A stretch of DNA of 33,505 nt from JACTMJ01 sp039812845 (GCA_039812845.1 JBDIBK010000034.1:1-33505); one strand, 5' to 3'; counted from the first letter of the stretch, positions 8,139 to 15,988 are shown. Made by a program: numbers and translations. The notes: generated by a model not told the origin, from the letters alone.

Positions 8139-9086
8139 GTGTTCGAGAATTCCAGATCAGTTTTGGCGATAGGTACTCCACCCGTGACAAGCGCACACCA
8201 ACCCGGAATGCTGGCCGATGCCCAGGGCGTGCTCGACGCGCGGGAACTCCCCTCGCCCGAGTTCAGCGCTCTCTGGGAAGCGGTGCTGGTCCCACAGGAT
8301 CTCAAGGATCGGCTGATTTCCCAGGCGATTCTGAATTTCACCCTCCGGGGACGGCTTGACCGTGCCACCGTCCCTCTGCATGGCGTCATCCTGCTGGTTG
8401 GGCCGCCGGGCACCGGGAAGACATCGCTCGCGCGGGGCTTGGCGTCCCGCACGGCGGAATCCGTCGAAAGCGAACGGCCCTTCCGCTACATCGAAGTGGA
8501 GCCCCACGCCCTCGCGAGCGCCGCGCTGGGGCGAAGCCAGCAGGCGGTGCGGCAACTGCTGGGAAGCGTGATCGCGGAACAAGCGGACGCGGCACCATTG
8601 ATCGTGGTGCTCGACGAAGTCGAAACCCTCGCGGCCGACCGGACGAAACTCTCGATGGAAACCAACCCGATCGACGTCCATCGCGCCACGGATGCCGTTC
8701 TGGCGCAGCTTGATCACCTGGCGGCTCGCTATCCGAATCTGCTCTTTATTGCCACCAGCAATTTCCCGGAAGCGATTGACGAAGCTTTTCTGTCCCGCGC
8801 GGATTCGATTGAGGTGGTTCCGCTGCCGAATGACGAGGGCTGCCGCCGGATCCTTGCCGATACCGTGCTGGCGCTGGCGGCGCTCTATCCCGAAGTGGCG
8901 GGCATCCTCGACGATCCCCTGTTTGACGAAGCCTGCCGGCAGTGCCGGGGCATGGATGGACGGCGCATCCGAAAAGTGCTGGTGAGCGCCTGCACCCAAG
9001 AAAAACACGTCGCAATCGCACCGGGGAAACTCACCGCGGCCCATTTGCTGGCGGCGGTTCGCGCACTCCCCCCAGCGGTCGAGTGA
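8139..9086 (+). CDS. TRIP13/Pch2-like AAA+ ATPase (bacterial HORMA remodeler)
   Basis: This 315-residue AAA+ ATPase has Walker A GPPGTGKT (88-95) and Walker B LIVVLDEVETL (154-164), where DEVE-L is the TRIP13/Pch2 signature. It also has sensor 1 in FIATSNFPEAID (203-214), an SRAD arginine-finger region (219-222) and a sensor-2 GMDGRRIRK (271-279), like GLSGRVLRK in human TRIP13. TRIP13 proteins pull on the N-terminus of HORMA proteins and switch them between closed and open states. In bacteria they are known as Cap6 of type III CBASS. It heads a three-gene cassette ending in a HORMA gene, which strongly supports the assignment. The start is GTG at 8139; an in-frame ATG at 8208 is possible and would keep all motifs. 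No CD-NTase lies nearby. Confidence 0.9.
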   Translation: MFENSRSVLAIGTPPVTSAHQPGMLADAQGVLDARELPSPEFSALWEAVLVPQDLKDRLISQAILNFTLRGRLDRATVPLHGVILLVGPPGTGKTSLARGLASRTAESVESERPFRYIEVEPHALASAALGRSQQAVRQLLGSVIAEQADAAPLIVVLDEVETLAADRTKLSMETNPIDVHRATDAVLAQLDHLAARYPNLLFIATSNFPEAIDEAFLSRADSIEVVPLPNDEGCRRILADTVLALAALYPEVAGILDDPLFDEACRQCRGMDGRRIRKVLVSACTQEKHVAIAPGKLTAAHLLAAVRALPPAVE

Positions 9087-9147
9087 CAATCGCCAAATTC
9101 AAAATTTTCGCTAGGCCATATTCGCCAGAAGAAAGGAAGCAGATTCG

Positions 9148-9678
9148 ATGAGCGAGGTGCAGTTTCAGCAGATCCCGTCCCGAACGGACGCCATTGTGCG
9201 CCGCGTGATCTCAACTCCGGTGAGATCCGCCACCGACACCTGGACGGCCATTTCCGCCCTTCTTGCGCCGGACCCCACATCCGATGCCAGGCGGGAATTG
9301 AACCGCATGAGCGGCCTTGCCTGCGTGGCGATCAGTTCCGAAGCCATGCGGCACGACCCGCTTGAACTGCAATCGAGCGGCCTCACCGTGAGAATTTATT
9401 GCCTGCATGGCGAAGACGCCATCATGACGCCCGGTTATGACTTGCACGAGTTCGCCTGGTGCCCGACGGAGGCGGAGTGGGCGATGTCCATTCCCTGCGA
9501 GGCCTCCGATCTGCGCTGGCTGAACCGCGAACTCGCCTCCATGTCCCCGAACGCCATCTTTCGTTCCGTGGGGGAAACTCCGCGCTTCGGCGCGCCCCAC
9601 GAATTTGAAACCCAGGAACCCAAACCCCGGCTTCGGCTGGCGAATGTCTTGAAGATGGGAGCGTTTTTCCGCCCATGA
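9148..9678 (+). CDS. Unrecognised protein between TRIP13-like and HORMA genes
   Basis: I do not recognise this 176-residue protein. It has a good ribosome binding site (AAAGGAAG) before its ATG, and its stop overlaps the start of the HORMA gene (ATGA, 9675-9678), so it is clearly part of the cassette. It appears soluble: no signal peptide and no membrane segment. The first 60 residues look helical. Residues 75-130 alternate likely strands (LTVRIYCLHGED; EWAMSIPCEA) with a helix (SDLRWLNRELASM), suggesting a small alpha/beta domain. The C-terminus from about 155 is an extended, basic, proline-containing tail ending GAFFRP. It has no nucleotidyltransferase GS-x-DxD motif and is too small to be a CD-NTase. 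It could be a HORMA client, a diverged second HORMA, or an effector; sequence alone does not decide. Confidence 0.8.
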   Translation: MSEVQFQQIPSRTDAIVRRVISTPVRSATDTWTAISALLAPDPTSDARRELNRMSGLACVAISSEAMRHDPLELQSSGLTVRIYCLHGEDAIMTPGYDLHEFAWCPTEAEWAMSIPCEASDLRWLNRELASMSPNAIFRSVGETPRFGAPHEFETQEPKPRLRLANVLKMGAFFRP

Positions 9679-10175
9679 GCACCCGAACCTATATCGACAC
9701 CAAAGCCTACAGCGTCGCGTTTCTGGCCGACAAGCTGATGTATTCCGTCAAGGAGATCATCCGCGGGAGCGGCCTAGATCCCGTGAAACTCTCGCAGCAG
9801 TGGAACACACTCGAGCACGGCATTTCACGCTGGCTGCACACGCAGGACCTCATGCGCGTGTCGGTGGAAATCTTCCATCCCCGCCGCAACCGTCTGGTGG
9901 GCCGCTGGGATATGGAGATCGTTTACGGCTACGGGGGCGACGGCACCATGCACGCCGACATGAACCCCATCCGGCAGATGATCGAGCGCGAAGGGCAGGC
10001 GCCGGAAGAGTGCGACTATCGCATCCTGGTGGTGGCCAAGCCCACGGCGGATGAAGTGCACGGATGGGGAGATCTGAACGAGTACGACATCGGGCAGCAC
10101 AAGCCCCGGCGCCTCGGATACCTGCTCTGGGCGGGCGATACCGCCGTCGATTACTCATACTGGAAGAAGGGCTGA
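9675..10175 (+). CDS. Bacterial HORMA-domain protein (Cap7-like)
   Basis: This 166-residue protein resembles bacterial HORMA proteins of CBASS. The characteristic run is IIRGSGLDP-KLS-W-TLEHGISRWL (28-54), then LVGRWDMEIVYGYGGDGT (74-91), YRILVVAKP (115-123) and an aromatic C-terminus ending YWKKG. Bacterial HORMA proteins close around a short peptide of a partner and in CBASS activate the CD-NTase; TRIP13 reopens them. The N-terminal segment (STRTYIDTKAYSVAF) is the part a TRIP13 partner would engage. The gene overlaps the unknown middle gene by four bases and is last in the cassette, followed by a terminator. No CD-NTase partner is present, so its client must be the middle protein or something encoded elsewhere. 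Confidence 0.88.
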   Translation: MSTRTYIDTKAYSVAFLADKLMYSVKEIIRGSGLDPVKLSQQWNTLEHGISRWLHTQDLMRVSVEIFHPRRNRLVGRWDMEIVYGYGGDGTMHADMNPIRQMIEREGQAPEECDYRILVVAKPTADEVHGWGDLNEYDIGQHKPRRLGYLLWAGDTAVDYSYWKKG

Positions 10176-10240
10176 CGCGATTAAAGAGAACCGGGTCCGA
10201 AGAGATCTCCGGTTGTCGCGGCAAGTTTCGATAGAATAGG

Positions 10241-10272
10241 GGAGCGGTTCCGGAGTGGGGCCGCTCCTTTTT
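10241..10272 (+). terminator. Rho-independent terminator between the HORMA cassette and nagA
   Basis: A 7-bp stem (GGAGCGG at 10241-10247 with CCGCTCC at 10261-10267) and a 13-base loop are followed at once by TTTTT. It lies 65 bases past the HORMA stop codon and only about 20 bases before the nagA start. A TAGAAT hexamer at 10232-10237 just upstream could be a nagA -10 box. In that case the hairpin would sit in the nagA leader and might act as an attenuator instead. Confidence 0.75.
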
Positions 10273-10292
10273 CATTTGTTGAGGTTAGCGCA

Positions 10293-11444
10293 ATGCAGAT
10301 TTCCGGAATCGATCCCTTCACGGGCCAACCCGTCACGGTCACTTATGACGCGAAGATTCAGAGCGTGAGCCCCGCGGCATCCAGCGGCGCGGATCACGTC
10401 TATCTGGCACCGGGATTTATCGACGTCCAGGTGAATGGATTCGCCGGGGCCGACTATTGCCAGTCCGGAACCCCCATTGAAGAAATTGGGCGTTCGCTCG
10501 ACGTCATCTATTCGAGCGGATCCAGCCGCATCTTTCCCACGGTGATTACCAACTCCCCGGAGGAGATGGTGGGGGCACTGGGAAATCTCGCGAACGCCAA
10601 GGAGCAGCTTCCGAACAGCGCCGTCATGGAAGGCTATCACGTCGAAGGTCCGTTCATCTCGCCGAACGATGGCCCTCGCGGAGCGCATCCGCGCCAGTGG
10701 GTGACCGCACCCGATATCGAACTCTTCTATCGCATGCAGGAGGCCGCGCGGGGCTTGATCAAGCTCTTTACGCTCAGCCCGGAATGGCCGGAAGCGCCCG
10801 CTTTTATTGAGAAAGTGGCGGCGACGGGCGTCACCGTGAGCATCGGCCACACTTGCGCAACCTCGGAGCAGATCTCTGCCGCGGTCAGCGCCGGCGCGAC
10901 GATGTCCACCCACCTCGGCAATGGAGCGGATAAGGTCCTCGTGCGGCACCCCAACTACCTCTGGCAGCAGATGGCGGACGACCGTCTCTACGCGGGCCTG
11001 ATCGTGGACGGCATTCACATCGGGCAGGATTTCCTGCGCGTGGCCTTGCGCGCGAAGGGCTTGGACCGCGCCGTACTGGTGACCGACGCGGCACCCCCGG
11101 CGGGCTGCGCCCCTGGGGAGTATCGCCTGGGCGAGGTTGTGGTGGATTTGCTGCCCCCCGGAGACCGCGTGGTGGTGCACGGCACGGACCGCTTGGCCGG
11201 CTCCGCGTTGTTCATGCATAAGGGTGTGGAGAAGCTGATGACGCTTGGCGGCATGAGCCTGGCCGATGCCGTTCGCTTGAGCACGGTGAACCCGGCCCGC
11301 TGCTGCAATGTTGAGGGCCGAAAGAACGGCCTGGCGGCCGGTGACCGCGCGGACTTCGTCAAGTTCCATTGCCACCCGGAAACCCGCGAAATCCGGGTGC
11401 TCGAAACCTTCACCGATGGCAAACGGATGTTCGCCGCAAACTAG
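10293..11444 (+). CDS. nagA: N-acetylglucosamine-6-phosphate deacetylase
   Basis: This 383-residue cytoplasmic enzyme of the amidohydrolase superfamily converts GlcNAc-6-phosphate to glucosamine-6-phosphate and acetate. The entry motif PGFIDVQVNG (40-49) has Q-x-N in place of H-x-H, as in E. coli NagA. The metal-binding and catalytic set is present: EGPF (118-121), GHT (185-187), THLGNGAD (206-213), VDGIHI (238-243) and VTDA (263-266). Length is normal for the family. The next gene, 72 bases downstream on the same strand, is a ROK-type kinase. Together they would take GlcNAc, for example from cell-wall turnover, through phosphorylation and deacetylation. No NagB deaminase or transporter is in the window. 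Confidence 0.92.
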   Translation: MQISGIDPFTGQPVTVTYDAKIQSVSPAASSGADHVYLAPGFIDVQVNGFAGADYCQSGTPIEEIGRSLDVIYSSGSSRIFPTVITNSPEEMVGALGNLANAKEQLPNSAVMEGYHVEGPFISPNDGPRGAHPRQWVTAPDIELFYRMQEAARGLIKLFTLSPEWPEAPAFIEKVAATGVTVSIGHTCATSEQISAAVSAGATMSTHLGNGADKVLVRHPNYLWQQMADDRLYAGLIVDGIHIGQDFLRVALRAKGLDRAVLVTDAAPPAGCAPGEYRLGEVVVDLLPPGDRVVVHGTDRLAGSALFMHKGVEKLMTLGGMSLADAVRLSTVNPARCCNVEGRKNGLAAGDRADFVKFHCHPETREIRVLETFTDGKRMFAAN

Positions 11445-11516
11445 CGGGCCATGCCTCCCGTGGCGTCCCGCTGCCAGAACCTGCTTACAGAACTGAAGGA
11501 GTAACAAACGCTTCCC

Positions 11517-12911
11517 ATGCTGTCCGTGAATGTCCGACATCGCCCGTCTCTCGACCCAGGCTTCCTGCCGGCTTCTCTCTGGAACCGCGCCTACCGCAAA
11601 CTGGTGGCGGAATCGGCCCGCGCCGAGGATCTGGTGCTGACGCTGGAGCGCCAGGATGGCTCCCGCTCCGAGTTCGCCGCCCGCATTCTCCCTCACGAAG
11701 GCGAAGCGGTTGCCTTGAACCAGACCTATCTCGAACGGGTGGTGAAGTTCCTCCTTTGGCAGCGAGGCGGTTACCGGCTCACGGTGGCGGGAAATCCGGC
11801 GCTGGCGGCCTATTTGCGATCCGTCTACGCCCGGTCCGGGGTACGCGCGTTTGACTTCCAGTTCATGGGTGAAACCGTGTACGGGCTGGAGTTTCAGGTG
11901 GAGTCCGTGCCGCTGCGCGACGCTCCCGGCGCGGCGGAAACCACCCTCTCCCTCGGCAGGCATTTGGACGGTTGCCGCATCGGTTTCGACCTCGGCGGAA
12001 GTGACCGCAAGTGCGCCGCCGTGATCGATGGCCGGGTCGTGCATTCCGAAGAGGTACCCTGGGACCCCTATTTTGAGAAAGATCCCCAGTATCACTACGA
12101 CGGCGTCATGGATTCGCTGCGGAGAGCGGCGGAAAAGATGCCCAGAGTGGATGCCATCGGGGGCAGTTCCGCCGGTGTCTATGTCGGCAATGAAGTCCGC
12201 GTGGCATCCCTGTTCCGGGGCGTCTCCAAGGAGGATTTTGACCGCCGTGTGCGCCGGATGTTCTTCGACCTGAAGAAGGAATGGGGCAACGTTCCGTTCG
12301 AGGTGGCCAATGACGGGGAAGTGACGGCGCTAGCGGGCTCAATGTCCCTCGGCGATGGCGCTGTCCTGGGCATCTCCATGGGCACCAGCCAGGCGGGCGG
12401 ATACGTCACGCCGGAGGGGACCATCACCAATTGGCTGAATGAACTCGCCTTCGCCCCCATTGACTATGCGCCGCATGCCCATGTGGATGAATGGTCCAAG
12501 GATGGCGGCGTGGGCGCGCAATACTTTTCCCAGCAGGCCGTGGGCCGGCTCACCGCGCCGGCGGGAATCGATCTGCCCTCGGATCTGCCCCTTCCGGAAA
12601 AGCTCGTAGCCGTGCAGGAACTGATGGCCAAGGGCGACCCCCGCGCGCTGGAGATCTACAACACCATCGGCACCTACTTCGGATACGCCATCGCCCACTA
12701 TGCGGATTTCTACGAAATTCGCCATCTTCTCCTGCTGGGCCGCGTGCTTTCCGGCCAGGGCGGAGACCGCATTATCGAAGTGGCGCGGGAGGTTCTGGCC
12801 GACGAATTCCCCGCCCTCGCGGAGCGCGTCCAGGTGCATACGCCGAACGAAGCGGATAAGCGCCATGGCCAGGCCGTGGCGGCGGCCAGCCTGCCCGCAA
12901 TCCCAAGATAG
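11517..12911 (+). CDS. ROK-family sugar kinase with an N-terminal extension
   Basis: The protein has 464 residues. Residues from about 150 form a ROK/ASKHA kinase: phosphate-1 loop GFDLGGSDRK (156-165), catalytic-aspartate region FEVANDGEVTALAG (261-274), phosphate-2 loop GISMGTSQAGGYV (285-297) and an adenosine-side motif LLLLGRVLSGQGGD (404-417). The typical ROK zinc motif (CxCGxxGCxE) is absent, and about 150 residues of unknown fold precede the kinase, so it is larger than the usual 290-330 residues. Its place behind nagA suggests N-acetylglucosamine or a related amino sugar as substrate, but this is inference. The Shine-Dalgarno AAGGAG (11496-11501) lies an unusually long 15 bases before the ATG. 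Confidence 0.8.
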   Translation: MLSVNVRHRPSLDPGFLPASLWNRAYRKLVAESARAEDLVLTLERQDGSRSEFAARILPHEGEAVALNQTYLERVVKFLLWQRGGYRLTVAGNPALAAYLRSVYARSGVRAFDFQFMGETVYGLEFQVESVPLRDAPGAAETTLSLGRHLDGCRIGFDLGGSDRKCAAVIDGRVVHSEEVPWDPYFEKDPQYHYDGVMDSLRRAAEKMPRVDAIGGSSAGVYVGNEVRVASLFRGVSKEDFDRRVRRMFFDLKKEWGNVPFEVANDGEVTALAGSMSLGDGAVLGISMGTSQAGGYVTPEGTITNWLNELAFAPIDYAPHAHVDEWSKDGGVGAQYFSQQAVGRLTAPAGIDLPSDLPLPEKLVAVQELMAKGDPRALEIYNTIGTYFGYAIAHYADFYEIRHLLLLGRVLSGQGGDRIIEVAREVLADEFPALAERVQVHTPNEADKRHGQAVAAASLPAIPR

Positions 12912-12928
12912 GCCTGACGGAGCGGTAT

Positions 12929-12959
12929 CGTCTCACCGAGATCGCCTCACGGCGAGACG
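12929..12959. terminator. Imperfect hairpin in the convergent gap, possible terminator
   Basis: CGTCTCACCG (12929-12938) pairs with CGGCGAGACG (12950-12959) except for one A-C mismatch, leaving an 11-base loop. It lies between the ROK kinase stop and the convergent Solibacter-type gene and overlaps the last codons of the latter. No T-tract follows on either strand. It may help end transcription of the kinase gene, but the case is weak. Confidence 0.35.
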
Positions 12960-13792
12960 TGGATGGTTTGGCCTGCCGGGCTCAGCGCATTCGGGTAGCC
13001 AACGCGAATGGTGGGGTTTTGCGGCGTGTTTTCCGGCAGCAGAATGTTGACCTGGTAGAGGCCGGCAAATCCGGGCGCCACGCCGGCATAGAGGATGTGT
13101 CCGCTCGGAATCGGCACGTCGTTCAGCCTCACTTCGAATGGAACCTTCTGGTCCAGCAGGGCTGCGCCACGCGGCAGTTCACCGGGCCGAAACGAAGGCA
13201 GCGTTGGCCCCAGTCCGGTGGCCCAGAGGATGACGATTTGCCCTGGGCGCGCCGGCGATTCCGCGGTCACGAGGCTCCCGTCCGGCCGGGTGACCACGGG
13301 AGCGCCATCGGCGATCGCGAACAGGCCGGGGGCCGTCTCCGCAATGGTGATTTGCGCCTTGTGCGGGCCGGCCAGGCTGTCGCGCAGCACCCGAACCGTG
13401 TAGCTGCCGGGAGTGAGCCGGTTGTCTAACAAAACGTTGATCTGGCTCGGAGAGACATACGTCAGAAAGCCGAGCGTGGGCCCGATCAGCACCTGCACGC
13501 CGCCGAGAGCGGTCGGCAGGGTGTTGGCTTCGAGATTCGCCGCGCTCACGGATCGCGTGCTCCAAGCGAGGTTCTCTCCGAAGATGGAGAGGAACGTATT
13601 CGGGGCGAAATCCCCCCTCTCAAAGGTCGCGCCGTGAACCACCGAATCCGTAGAAAAAGCTGGCGGTCCAGGCATCTGGCCGAAGATCGCCGCCGGCAGC
13701 ACAAACGCAGCCACGGCAGCCATAAAAAGCGCCCGCCAGGCGGCTTTGGCGTGTCCGCCGCAAGGCCTGTCCTGTTCCTTGGGAATCCGCAC
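12947..13792 (-). CDS. Secreted protein with Solibacter-type C-terminal domain (TIGR03437-like)
   Basis: The protein has 281 residues from the GTG at 13792, chosen because AGGAGA lies 7 bases upstream. An upstream in-frame start at 13879 would add 29 residues without such a site. A signal peptide follows (hydrophobic core about 22-37, ending near IFGQ). The rest matches the large acidobacterial family of extracellular proteins with a Solibacter C-terminal domain. Hallmarks are VVHGATFERGDFAPNTFLSIFGENLA, VLIGPTLGFLTYVSPSQINVLL, PGLFAI-DGAPVVTRPDGSLV, GQIVILWATGLGPT and AGVAPGFAGLYQVNILLP. In larger relatives these regions close proteins carrying NHL or Ig-like modules; here they stand almost alone. 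Function is unknown. The gene is useful mainly as a marker of the Bryobacterales lineage. Confidence 0.88.
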   Translation of the reverse strand: MRIPKEQDRPCGGHAKAAWRALFMAAVAAFVLPAAIFGQMPGPPAFSTDSVVHGATFERGDFAPNTFLSIFGENLAWSTRSVSAANLEANTLPTALGGVQVLIGPTLGFLTYVSPSQINVLLDNRLTPGSYTVRVLRDSLAGPHKAQITIAETAPGLFAIADGAPVVTRPDGSLVTAESPARPGQIVILWATGLGPTLPSFRPGELPRGAALLDQKVPFEVRLNDVPIPSGHILYAGVAPGFAGLYQVNILLPENTPQNPTIRVGYPNALSPAGQTIHVSP

Positions 13793-13900
13793 CGCAATGC
13801 TCTCCTGGGAATGTAGTGCCCGTTTGGAGGAATTATTCTCACGAAAAATGCGAGGCGCGCCCCAGCCGAACGCACGCATCCCCCGTTGTGGCCGTCAGAG

Positions 13901-14908
13901 CTAACGGGATCCGGAGCCAATCCGCAGCGCTTTCTTCGCCATCGTGCTGATGGGCAGGTTCGGCAAACGGGAGCGCTCAATCCAGCAATAGCCCGCCGGC
14001 GGCGGTTCGGCCGGCTCCGGCAGCCACGCGCGAAACACCGTGCAGCGGTAGGCCCGGTTCATGATGGAGTGACGAAAGCGGTGGATTTCTTCCATCGCCG
14101 CCGCCCCCGGCATTTCATCGGCTTCCGGCAGTTCCCAGAATCCCGCCATGCGGCCGCCGGATGCGCTCTGCCTCATCAGGACGCGGTCTCCCTCTTCGAT
14201 CAGCAGCAGCGTCGTCTCCACCGCGACGGTGGCGGGGCGGCGAAGCTTGGTGGGGAGTTCGTTCTGCACTCCCTCGGCCCGCGCGCGGCAGTGAGCGGCA
14301 AGCGGGCAAAGCAAACAATGGGGGTCGCGCGGCAGGCAGAGCGTCGCGCCGAGTTCCATGAGGGCTTGGTTCGTATCGCCCGCCTCTCCCGGCGGAAGGC
14401 ATCGCTGAGCGGCATCCCGAAGACGGTTCCGCGTGGCCAGCGAACCGATGTCGCCGAAATCGCAGGTCACGCGGGACATCACGCGCATCACATTGCCGTC
14501 GAGCACCGCATGCGGCAGTCCGAACGCAATGCTGGCGACGGCGGCGGCCGTATACTCCCCCACGCCAGGAAGCGCCAGAATCTCCTCGTACGTTTCCGGA
14601 AAGCTCCCCCGCTCCGCCACCATCCGCGCCGCCTGCCGCAGGTTCCGCGCCCGGCTGTAATAGCCCAGCCCGCTCCACATCGTCAGCACTTCTTCCTCGG
14701 GGGCCGCGGCCAGCGCGGCGGCGCTCGGGAAACGCTCCAGAAACCGCTCGAAATAGGGGATCACGGCCTCCACGCGCGTCTGCTGCAGCATGATCTCGGA
14801 GATCCAAATCGCGTAGGGATCTTTGGTCTCGCGCCATGGCAGACGGCGCGCCACCCGGCGAAACCAGTCCAGCAGGACTTCTCCCAGGGATTGCGATGGA
14901 ACATGCAT
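13901..14908 (-). CDS. mutY: A/G-specific adenine DNA glycosylase
   Basis: This 335-residue base-excision repair enzyme removes adenine mispaired with 8-oxoguanine. The N-terminal domain has catalytic Glu38 in SEIMLQQTRV, the helix-hairpin-helix LPGVGEYTAAA (113-123) and catalytic Asp137 in AVLDGNV. The [4Fe-4S] loop carries Cys191, 198, 201 and 207 (C-x6-C-x2-C-x5-C). The C-terminal NUDIX-like 8-oxoG recognition domain spans about 225-335. The start is the ATG at 14908, which gives an N-terminus in register with E. coli MutY. A TTG at 14938 would add ten residues. The gene is divergent from the two-repeat exported protein. Confidence 0.94.
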   Translation of the reverse strand: MHVPSQSLGEVLLDWFRRVARRLPWRETKDPYAIWISEIMLQQTRVEAVIPYFERFLERFPSAAALAAAPEEEVLTMWSGLGYYSRARNLRQAARMVAERGSFPETYEEILALPGVGEYTAAAVASIAFGLPHAVLDGNVMRVMSRVTCDFGDIGSLATRNRLRDAAQRCLPPGEAGDTNQALMELGATLCLPRDPHCLLCPLAAHCRARAEGVQNELPTKLRRPATVAVETTLLLIEEGDRVLMRQSASGGRMAGFWELPEADEMPGAAAMEEIHRFRHSIMNRAYRCTVFRAWLPEPAEPPPAGYCWIERSRLPNLPISTMAKKALRIGSGSR

Positions 14909-15013
14909 AGAAGGCAGCGACCGGGCGGACCCGCGCAAATCATCCAGTGTAGCTTGAAGCGCTTTCCTTCCCGTATGGAAGGGGCGTCTCGCGGACTATG
15001 ACAGAATTCAAGT

Positions 15014-15988
15014 GTGGCGGCAATTCGCGATCGCGTTGAGAATTCCAGTGTCCCGCGGAGCTTGCAAACGCCGGAGAGATCTGCCCGGCGGCTGCCCCCG
15101 CTCCTGCCCCTTCCGCGGCGGGCTGGTTGCCTCTTGGCCGGAATCGCGCTTCTGGCTCTCGCCGGTTTTGGAGAAACGCGAGCCATTCCAATCGATGCCG
15201 GGATTGCCGCCGGCGAGGATAGCGGCGTCTGCATCCTGCGCGTGCGGGTGGACGGCTCGTCGGACTTGATGGTCCGTTCCGACACGCTTACCCTGCGCGC
15301 CGTGCATGGCGAGAACCCCCTCGACGAGGGAAGCGTTTGCAGCGCCGTGCTGCCGGAATCGCCTTTGGGCTCTTTTCACATGGAGTCCGTTCGGGGCCGG
15401 GGGAGAGCGCTCCTCGTGGAAAACCCCTCGGGACGCAACGGATTCCAGGCCTGGATCCGCGTTGACGACAACGCGACCGGGGCCGACCTCTACGAACTGC
15501 GAATCACTTGGCAACTCGACGAAGGCCCGCATGAGGGTCCGGGAAGTCTTTCAGATGAACTCGTGCTCCGTCCGCGCGGAACCCCCGCCGTCTGGGCCAC
15601 CGACAGCGGAGCCGGGGGGTCCACGGCGCTTCCTGGCAGCCGCCTGAGTTCGTTTGACAACGATTCCTTGCGTTATGACTCCAGCCGCGCCGGACAGTTG
15701 GAGTTCCGCGGTCGCATCGACAATGAAGTGGACCTGTACGTTCGCGGTGACCAGATCAATTCCGTAGTCAAAAGCGGGCAGCTAGTCAAAGTAGAGAGGT
15801 TTCGCTTCACCCAGCCCTTGCCTGCCGTGGCGTTGAGTTCGATCGGCGTGGCAAAGAAGGACGGGCGCGGCTCCGTCGAGTTGCTGCAGCGCCCGGACAG
15901 CACAAACGATTTCACCGCGATCATCCGGGTTACCGACCCCCAAAGCGGCAGCGACCGTTACCATTTTGTGCTGAGCTGGGCTCGCTAG
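15014..15988 (+). CDS. Exported protein of two tandem repeat domains, unknown function
   Basis: I do not recognise this 324-residue protein. After a long, basic N-terminus there is one hydrophobic segment (about residues 38-52, CLLAGIALLALAGFG), so it is exported or anchored. The remainder is two copies of a domain of about 95 residues: the first around 72-170, the second around 229-324. Shared positions include RVRVDGSSDLMVRSD against RGRIDNEVDLYVRGD, FQAWIRVDD against FTAIIRVTD, and the closing YELRITW against YHFVLSW. An acidic linker separates them. The start (GTG at 15014) is uncertain because the signal segment begins late; a TTG near 15137 is another option. Its stop codon overlaps that of convergent motB by four bases (CTAG). 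Confidence 0.65.
   Translation: MAAIRDRVENSSVPRSLQTPERSARRLPPLLPLPRRAGCLLAGIALLALAGFGETRAIPIDAGIAAGEDSGVCILRVRVDGSSDLMVRSDTLTLRAVHGENPLDEGSVCSAVLPESPLGSFHMESVRGRGRALLVENPSGRNGFQAWIRVDDNATGADLYELRITWQLDEGPHEGPGSLSDELVLRPRGTPAVWATDSGAGGSTALPGSRLSSFDNDSLRYDSSRAGQLEFRGRIDNEVDLYVRGDQINSVVKSGQLVKVERFRFTQPLPAVALSSIGVAKKDGRGSVELLQRPDSTNDFTAIIRVTDPQSGSDRYHFVLSWAR

Noticed and set aside
8139..10175. A complete CBASS operon
   Set aside because: HORMA and TRIP13 are present, but no CD-NTase signature or known effector (NucC, phospholipase, TM effector) is found in the three genes or their flanks.
10272..12095. 607-codon minus-strand open frame
   Set aside because: It is antisense to nagA and the start of the ROK kinase gene and has no recognisable domain.
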